Below the pieces are notes generated by a model that made no database searches, was not told the DNA's origin, and saw only the letters and a list, made by a program, of their open reading frames with translations. The position numbers and the translations under genes are program-made. Of a DNA stretch of 10,846 nucleotides, positions 7,142-10,846 are shown in pieces; the first letter of the stretch is position 1; the number at the start of each line of letters is the position of its first letter. Source of the stretch: JANOGU01 sp964499865 (lineage in GTDB: Bacteria > Pseudomonadota > Alphaproteobacteria > Rhodobacterales > Rhodobacteraceae); the NCBI GenBank assembly GCA_964499865.1, contig CAZCPY010000105.1, positions 1 to 10,846 on the forward strand. Direction: 5' to 3'.

Positions 7142-8524
7142 TCATGCAATGCGGCTTTCGATCAGCGCCTGCAGGGCGGGCAGGTCGCGGGGGATGCGGG
7201 TCAGGCGTTCGGGGCGGTCGTAGAGGTCGGCCATGCGGGCGGGCAGGGCGGGGCGCAGGCCGGTCGCGGCCTCGACGGCATCGGGGAACTTGGCCGGGTG
7301 CGCGGTGGCAAGCGTCACCATCGGCACGGGGCCGAGGTGCTGTTCCGCGACATGCACGCCCACGGCGGAATGCGGGCACAGAAGCTCGCCCGTCGTCGCG
7401 CGCAGGCGGGCGATGGTGGCGGAGGTCTGCGCCTCTGACGCCCGGCCCGAGGCGAAGCCCGCGCGCAGCGCCTGCAGCGCGCCCTGCGGGATGCGGAACC
7501 CGCCCGCGCGCAGGTCGGCCATCAGCGCGGCCACGGCCCGCCCGTCGCGCCCCAGCGCATCGAACAGCGCGCGTTCGAAGTTCGACGAGACCTGGATGTC
7601 CATCGAGGGGCTGATCGACGGGCGCACGCCCGAGGGGGTGTAGTCCCCGGTGCGCAGCGCGCGGTCGAGGATGTCGTTGTGGTTGGTGGCGACCACCAGC
7701 CTTTCTACCGGCAGCCCCATGGCGCGGGCGATGTGGCCCGCGTAGATGTCGCCGAAGTTGCCCGTGGGCACGGTGAAGGCGACCTTGCGGTGGGGCGCCC
7801 CCAGCGCCGCGGCGGCGGCGAAGTAGTAGACGACCTGCGCCAGGACCCGCGCCCAGTTGATCGAGTTCACCCCCGCCAGCCGCACCCGGTCGCGGAAGGC
7901 GTGGTCGTTGAACATCTCCTTCACCGCCGCCTGGCAGTCGTCGAAATCGCCGTCCATGGCCAGCGCATGGACGTTCGCCTCGGCCGGCGTGGTCATCTGG
8001 CGGCGCTGCACCTCTGACACCCGGCCGTGGGGGTAGAGGATGAACAGGTCGACGTTGGCCAGGCCCCGGAACGCCTCCATCGCCGCCGATCCGGTATCGC
8101 CCGAGGTCGCGCCCACGATGGTGATCCGCGCCCCCGTCCGCGCCAGGACCGCCTGCATCATCTGCCCGATGAGCTGCATGGCAAAGTCCTTGAACGCGAG
8201 CGTCGGCCCGTGGAACAGTTCCATCAGGAAATGCCCGGGCGCGAGCTGCCGCAGCGGCGCCCGCGCGGGGTGGCCGAAGCCGCGGTAGGCGGCGGCGATC
8301 AGGCTGCGGAACCCGTCGTCGGTGAAGGCGTCGCCCAGGTAGGGCCGCATCACGCGGAAGGCCACCTCCTCGTAGGGCAGGCCCGCCAGCGCCGCGATGT
8401 CGCCGAGCGCCATCCGCGGCACCGCCTCGGGCACATAGAGCCCGCCGTCCCGCGCCAGCCCCGTCATCATCGCCTCGGCGAAGTTCAAGGTCGGGGCCGC
8501 GCCCCGGGTCGAGATGTAGCGCAT
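7142..8524 (-). CDS. thrC: Threonine synthase
   Basis: ThrC is the PLP-dependent enzyme that converts O-phosphohomoserine and water into threonine and phosphate, the last step of threonine biosynthesis. The 460-residue product starts MRYISTRGAAPTL, a standard opening for the family, and has HGPTLAFKDFA (105-115) with Lys112 as the PLP Schiff-base lysine, the GATSGDTGSAA phosphate-binding loop, and PTGNFGDIYAGH in the second half. The length fits the longer bacterial/yeast-type threonine synthase group. The ATG at 8524 lies 8 bp after the surf1 stop; a further upstream in-frame start at 8608 would overlap surf1 and adds 28 residues without family resemblance. It is part of the leftward surf1-thrC-M16-GNAT unit. 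Confidence 0.97.
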   Translation of the reverse strand: MRYISTRGAAPTLNFAEAMMTGLARDGGLYVPEAVPRMALGDIAALAGLPYEEVAFRVMRPYLGDAFTDDGFRSLIAAAYRGFGHPARAPLRQLAPGHFLMELFHGPTLAFKDFAMQLIGQMMQAVLARTGARITIVGATSGDTGSAAMEAFRGLANVDLFILYPHGRVSEVQRRQMTTPAEANVHALAMDGDFDDCQAAVKEMFNDHAFRDRVRLAGVNSINWARVLAQVVYYFAAAAALGAPHRKVAFTVPTGNFGDIYAGHIARAMGLPVERLVVATNHNDILDRALRTGDYTPSGVRPSISPSMDIQVSSNFERALFDALGRDGRAVAALMADLRAGGFRIPQGALQALRAGFASGRASEAQTSATIARLRATTGELLCPHSAVGVHVAEQHLGPVPMVTLATAHPAKFPDAVEAATGLRPALPARMADLYDRPERLTRIPRDLPALQALIESRIA

Positions 8525-8532
8525 GGATGTCC

Positions 8533-9201
8533 TCAGGCCGTCCGCCGCCTGATACGCCACAGCAGAAGGAGTGTCATCCCCGCCCAGACGACCGCCATCG
8601 CGAACCACTGGATCGCATAGCCGAGGTGGTCATTGGGGATGCCCGAGGCATCGACGGGCCAGGGGATGATGCCGTCGCCGGTGGGCTCGCGGGCCACGAC
8701 GAGGACGGGCTCGGTGCCGAAATGGGTGGCCATGGCGGGCAGGTCGCGGGCGAACCACAGGCCCCGGGCGGGGTCGGGGGCGGGGGTGTAGCCGTCCGCC
8801 TCGTCGGGCCAGGCGAGGTTGCCGGTGACCGCCAGCCCCACCGCCTGACGCGGCGCGGCCTTGGTGTCTTCGGTCACATAGCCGCGGTCCACCAGGATGC
8901 GGCGGCCCTCGTCCGTTTCCAGCACCGCGATCACGCGCCAGACCGGGCCCACGCCCTTGCGGCTGGCCAGCACCAGAGCCTCCTGTCCGGTCAGGCGGCC
9001 TGCGACGGCGACGGGCAGGTAGCGGTCGCGCGCGGGGTCCGGGGTCCGGGGCAGGGCCGCGGGCGCTTCGCCGATGCGCGCGGCGATCTCGGCCAGGACG
9101 CCCTCCTTCCAGGCCATGCGCTGAAGCTGCCACAGCCCCAGCGACACCAGCACCGCCACGCCGGCAAGCCCAAGGATCACCGGTCCCAGATACCGAAGCA
9201 T
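8533..9201 (-). CDS. surf1: SURF1-family cytochrome oxidase assembly protein
   Basis: SURF1 (Shy1 in yeast) helps insert heme a into subunit I of the aa3 oxidase. The 222-residue product has the expected two-span layout: an N-terminal helix (about 5-24) running into GLWQLQRMAWKE (22-33), a periplasmic domain with SRKGVGPVWRVIAVL and ILVDRGYV, then DHLGYAIQWFAMAVVW entering the C-terminal helix (about 195-215) and a basic tail. I chose the ATG at 9201 because it gives the correct N-terminal helix; the frame stays open far upstream but the added sequence is antisense to gap. A purine-rich AAGGGGGA ribosome site precedes it. In P. denitrificans surf1c is the last gene of the cta operon; here it is 3.8 kb from ctaE, on the other strand, and heads its own unit with thrC. 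Confidence 0.94.
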   Translation of the reverse strand: MLRYLGPVILGLAGVAVLVSLGLWQLQRMAWKEGVLAEIAARIGEAPAALPRTPDPARDRYLPVAVAGRLTGQEALVLASRKGVGPVWRVIAVLETDEGRRILVDRGYVTEDTKAAPRQAVGLAVTGNLAWPDEADGYTPAPDPARGLWFARDLPAMATHFGTEPVLVVAREPTGDGIIPWPVDASGIPNDHLGYAIQWFAMAVVWAGMTLLLLWRIRRRTA

Positions 9202-9208
9202 GCCATCC

Positions 9209-9246
9209 CCCTTGCGCACCCTGTCGCCCCATGTGGCACGCAAGGG
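9209..9246 (-). promoter_or_regulatory. Inverted repeat in the surf1 leader covering its ribosome site
   Basis: CCCTTGCG (9209-9216) and CGCAAGGG (9239-9246) form a perfect 8-bp inverted repeat with 22 bases between. In the leftward surf1 mRNA the arm nearer the gene includes the AAGGG of the ribosome site, so folding would hide it. Whether it folds or regulates translation is inference. Confidence 0.3.
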
Positions 9247-9283
9247 CGGGGACGGCAACTGCGCCCGGCCTTTGGCTGACGGG

Positions 9284-9300
9284 CTTGTGTCGGGCACAAG
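9284..9300. repeat. CTTGTG-N5-CACAAG palindrome between surf1 and gap
   Basis: A perfect 6-bp inverted repeat with a 5-base centre (TCGGG), in a locally less GC-rich part of the divergent intergenic region, about 68 bp before the gap start and 83 bp from the surf1 start. Spacing and symmetry suit a dimeric repressor or activator site, but I do not recognise it as the box of a named regulator. A short hairpin in the gap leader is the alternative. Confidence 0.4.
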
Positions 9301-9367
9301 TCTTTCCCCGCCCGGGGGTTGCGGGCCGCGCGGCGGGGCGGTCTGGTGCCCCGCGGGGAGAGAGGTC

Positions 9368-10345
9368 ATGCGCGTCTTCATCAACGGATTCGGGCGGATC
9401 GGGCGGTCGGTGCTGCGCGCCTGGGCGCAGGACCCCGGCCGCTGGCCGGGGCTGGACATCGCGGGCATCAACGACATCGCCGCGCCGGAGATCTGCGCGC
9501 ATCTGTTCGAATACGACAGCGTCTTCGGTCCCTGGCGGGGGACGGTGCGGCTGGCGGAGGGAATGCTGGAGGTGGATGGCCGCGCCATCCCGCTGACGCA
9601 GGCGCCCGACATCTCGCGCCTGCCGCTGGCGGGGGTTGACCTGGTGATGGAATGCACCGGGCGGGCGGACAGGGTCGGGGTCGCGTCACGCGGGCTCGCG
9701 GCGGGTGCCGGGCGGGTGCTGGTGTCGGGTCCGACGAAGGCGGCGGAGTTCACCGCGGTGCTGGGTGCGAACGAGGCCGGGCTGGCGGGCCAGCGCATCC
9801 TGTCCAACGCCTCCTGCACCACCAATGCGCTGGCGCCGCTGGCCGCGGTGCTGGACCGTGCCTTCGGCCTGGTCACGGGGTCGATGACGACGGTGCACTG
9901 CTACACCGGCAGCCAGCCCACGACGGATGCCCCGGCCGCCGACTTCGCCCGCAGCCGGGCCGCGGCGCTGTCGATGGTGCCGACCACGACCTCGGCGCAA
10001 CGGCTGCTGGACGGCGTGTTGCCGCATCTGGCGGGGCGGATCATGGGGTCGGCGGTGCGGGTGCCGGTGGCCTCGGTGTCCTGCGTGGACCTGACGGTGG
10101 TGACCGAACGCCCGGCGACGGTCGAGGCGGCCAACGCGGTGCTGCGGCAGGCGGGCGGCGTGATCGGCTGGACCGACCGGGTGCTGGTGTCATCCGACCT
10201 GCGCGCCCGGCCCGAGAGCATCGTCATCGCCCTGCCCGAGACGCGCACGACCCCGCAGGGCCTGCTGCGCGTCTTCGGCTGGTATGACAACGAATGGGGC
10301 TTTGCCAACCGCATGCTGGACGTGGCGCACCTGCTGGCGGCATGA
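9368..10345 (+). CDS. gap: GAPDH-family dehydrogenase, divergent copy
   Basis: The 325-residue product is a type I glyceraldehyde-3-phosphate dehydrogenase homologue, expected to oxidise a phosphorylated aldehyde with NAD(P)+. It has the Rossmann loop NGFGRIG (6-12), Asp36 in GIND (an NAD-preferring feature), catalytic Cys150 in SNASCTTN, His177 in TTVHCYTG, phosphate-site Arg231 in VRVPV, and WYDNEWGFANR (305-315). Oddities: the usual CTTNC is CTTNA (Ala154), the TTTGAAK phosphate loop is TTTSAQR (Ser209, Arg212), the usual SxDYxGS region reads SSDLRARPES, and it is about 8-10 residues shorter than usual. It may be a paralogue with an altered substrate (erythrose-4-phosphate is one option) rather than the main glycolytic enzyme. 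The ATG at 9368 is chosen for its strong ribosome site and exact family N-terminus. Confidence 0.9.
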   Translation: MRVFINGFGRIGRSVLRAWAQDPGRWPGLDIAGINDIAAPEICAHLFEYDSVFGPWRGTVRLAEGMLEVDGRAIPLTQAPDISRLPLAGVDLVMECTGRADRVGVASRGLAAGAGRVLVSGPTKAAEFTAVLGANEAGLAGQRILSNASCTTNALAPLAAVLDRAFGLVTGSMTTVHCYTGSQPTTDAPAADFARSRAAALSMVPTTTSAQRLLDGVLPHLAGRIMGSAVRVPVASVSCVDLTVVTERPATVEAANAVLRQAGGVIGWTDRVLVSSDLRARPESIVIALPETRTTPQGLLRVFGWYDNEWGFANRMLDVAHLLAA

Positions 10346-10512
10346 GGCGCGGTAGATGGCCCTTGCCATTTGCGCCGAAAAGGCGCATTGGGACCGGGCG
10401 AACTCGCTGCACATCGACCTTCTGTCTGCTTCACGGCTTACGGTCTCGATCTACAGAGGACGAAGCCAGGCCGCCGCACTCTGCGGGCGGCAACTTGACA
10501 GGAGTACTCACG
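10346..10512 (+). promoter_or_regulatory. Upstream region and leader of the cold-shock gene
   Basis: This 167-bp gap between gap and the cold-shock gene likely holds the csp promoter and a long 5' leader, which cold-shock genes often use for temperature-dependent translation. It has two small adjacent hairpins near its start (ATGGC-CCTT-GCCAT at 10355-10368 and the one at 10371-10387) and ends with the ribosome site AGGAG (10500-10504), eight bases before the ATG. No promoter can be assigned firmly. Confidence 0.4.
10371..10387 (+). terminator. Small hairpin after gap
   Basis: TGCGCC (10371-10376) and GGCGCA (10382-10387) form a perfect 6-bp stem with a GAAAA loop, 26 bases after the gap stop. 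It lacks a following T-run, so it may be a weak terminator of gap or part of the csp leader. Confidence 0.3.
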
Positions 10513-10719
10513 ATGGCCAATGGCACCGTGAAATGGTTCAACACCACCAAGGGCTTCGGCTTCATCGCCCCGGCCACCGGCGGCAAGGATGTGTTCGTGC
10601 ACATCTCGGCGATGGAACGTGCGGGCATCCGCGCGCTGCCCGACGGTCAGGCCGTGACCTTCGACGTCGAGCGCGGCCGTGACGGGCGCGAGTCGGCGAT
10701 CAACCTCGCGCTGGCCTGA
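10513..10719 (+). CDS. CspA-family cold-shock protein
   Basis: This 68-residue protein is a single cold-shock domain that binds single-stranded RNA or DNA and acts as an RNA chaperone or antiterminator in the cytoplasm. It starts MANGTVKWFNTTKGFGFI, with RNP1 KGFGFI at 13-18 and RNP2 VFVHI at 27-31, and follows the usual pattern to the end (DGQAVTFDVERGRDGRESAINL). Its length is normal for the alphaproteobacterial CspA type. The ATG at 10513 has an AGGAG site eight bases upstream; the frame is open further upstream but that part does not resemble any protein. It is followed by a strong terminator, so it ends its transcript. Which of the several csp paralogues it is, and whether it is cold-induced, cannot be told. 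Confidence 0.96.
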   Translation: MANGTVKWFNTTKGFGFIAPATGGKDVFVHISAMERAGIRALPDGQAVTFDVERGRDGRESAINLALA

Positions 10720-10738
10720 TCGCCTTCAGGATTGCGAT

Positions 10739-10771
10739 GGAACGGGGGCGGCCGATGGCCGCCCCCGTTCC
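10739..10771 (+). terminator. Strong intrinsic terminator after the cold-shock gene
   Basis: A perfect 15-bp stem, GGAACGGGGGCGGCC (10739-10753) with GGCCGCCCCCGTTCC (10757-10771), with a 3-base loop, 19 bases after the csp stop, followed by a short pyrimidine stretch GCTTTCC. This is the clearest terminator in the window; being symmetric, it could also work for a leftward gene beyond the right edge. Confidence 0.85.
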
Positions 10772-10792
10772 GCTTTCCGGCGGTCGGCCATC

Positions 10793-10841
10793 GCCGCCGC
10801 GCCCCGTCCGCCGTTCCGCGGCCGCCGCGCCCCGTCCGCCG
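10793..10841. repeat. Two copies of a 21-bp GC-only-rich direct repeat
   Basis: Bases 10793-10813 and 10821-10841 are identical (both begin GCCGCCGCG and end CCGTCCGCCG) with a 7-base spacer, TTCCGCG, giving a 28-bp period. The sequence ends five bases after the second copy, so further copies may lie outside. It is downstream of the csp terminator. It could be a non-coding tandem repeat or part of a repetitive Arg/Gly/Ala-rich coding region of a gene that lies beyond the edge. Confidence 0.7.
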
Positions 10842-10846
10842 CGCCC

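Larger units (their letters stand above)
9202..9367. promoter_or_regulatory. Divergent surf1/gap intergenic region
   Basis: These 166 bp separate the divergent starts of surf1 and gap and should carry both promoters. They contain two inverted repeats listed separately, a CCCCG-CC-CGGGG palindrome near 9306, and a perfect 10-bp palindrome CCCCGCGGGG (9349-9358) that overlaps the gap ribosome site GGGGAGAGAGG (9355-9365). A poor sigma-70-like -35 (TTGGCT, 9272-9277) can be drawn 17 bases before CACAAG (9295-9300), but I would not rely on it. Confidence 0.45.

Noticed and set aside
7132..7149. TTG start for the M16 protease, six residues upstream
   Set aside because: It would overlap the thrC end, and the residues before Met at 7131 are not part of the family N-terminus.
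5752..7614. A 620-codon open frame on the plus strand
   Set aside because: It runs opposite GNAT, M16 protease and thrC, all supported by catalytic motifs; it is a shadow of their codon bias.
9200..9367. An N-terminal extension of the GAPDH frame by 56 residues
   Set aside because: The extension is Gly/Pro/Arg-rich, has no family similarity, and the internal ATG at 9368 has a strong ribosome site and gives the canonical Rossmann N-terminus.
10495..10500. Perfect TTGACA -35 consensus before the cold-shock gene
   Set aside because: It lies 13 bases before the start codon and overlaps the ribosome site, so a promoter using it would start transcription inside the gene; most likely chance.
1..10846. 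CRISPR arrays, tRNA or rRNA genes, insertion sequences, phage or defence genes
   Set aside because: I looked for repeat-spacer patterns, cloverleaf elements, transposase motifs and terminal inverted repeats and saw none.

Overview
The window is high-GC DNA whose genes match a Rhodobacteraceae-type alphaproteobacterium (Paracoccus/Rhodobacter group). The evidence is the layout of an aa3-type cytochrome c oxidase (cta) operon, a subunit II whose predicted mature N-terminus begins Gln-Asp as in Paracoccus, and very GC-rich third codon positions. No phage, transposase, CRISPR array, rRNA or tRNA is visible.

Left part (1-4765). The 5' part of tldD, a TldD/PmbA metalloprotease, runs leftward out of the window. 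It is divergent, across about 190 bp, from a rightward run of five genes: ctaC (oxidase subunit II, CuA site), ctaB (heme O synthase), a 62-residue single-span membrane protein, ctaG (Cox11-type CuB chaperone) and ctaE (oxidase subunit III). Three of these are joined by 4-bp ATGA stop/start overlaps. Together they supply two structural subunits and the heme and copper assembly steps of the aa3 oxidase; subunit I is not in the window.

Middle (4766-9201). A 525-bp stretch without a convincing gene, with strong hairpins at both ends, separates ctaE from a leftward four-gene block. In transcription order that block is surf1 (oxidase assembly), thrC (threonine synthase), an M16 processing-peptidase-like protease and a RimJ-type GNAT acetyltransferase. 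In Paracoccus denitrificans the oxidase surf1 follows ctaE on the same strand, so this block looks like a local inversion that has detached surf1 from the cta transcript. This is the most notable structural observation here.

Right part (9202-10846). A divergent intergenic region with two inverted repeats leads into a rightward GAPDH-family gene with unusual substitutions near its active site, then a CspA-type cold-shock gene with a 167-nt leader, a near-perfect 15-bp-stem terminator, and two copies of a 21-bp direct repeat at the window edge.

Overall this is mostly a housekeeping/respiratory region. I did not find a clearly new biological system. The points that merit a second look are the inverted block, the odd spacer next to it, the divergent GAPDH, and the regulatory-looking inverted repeats upstream of surf1 and gap.
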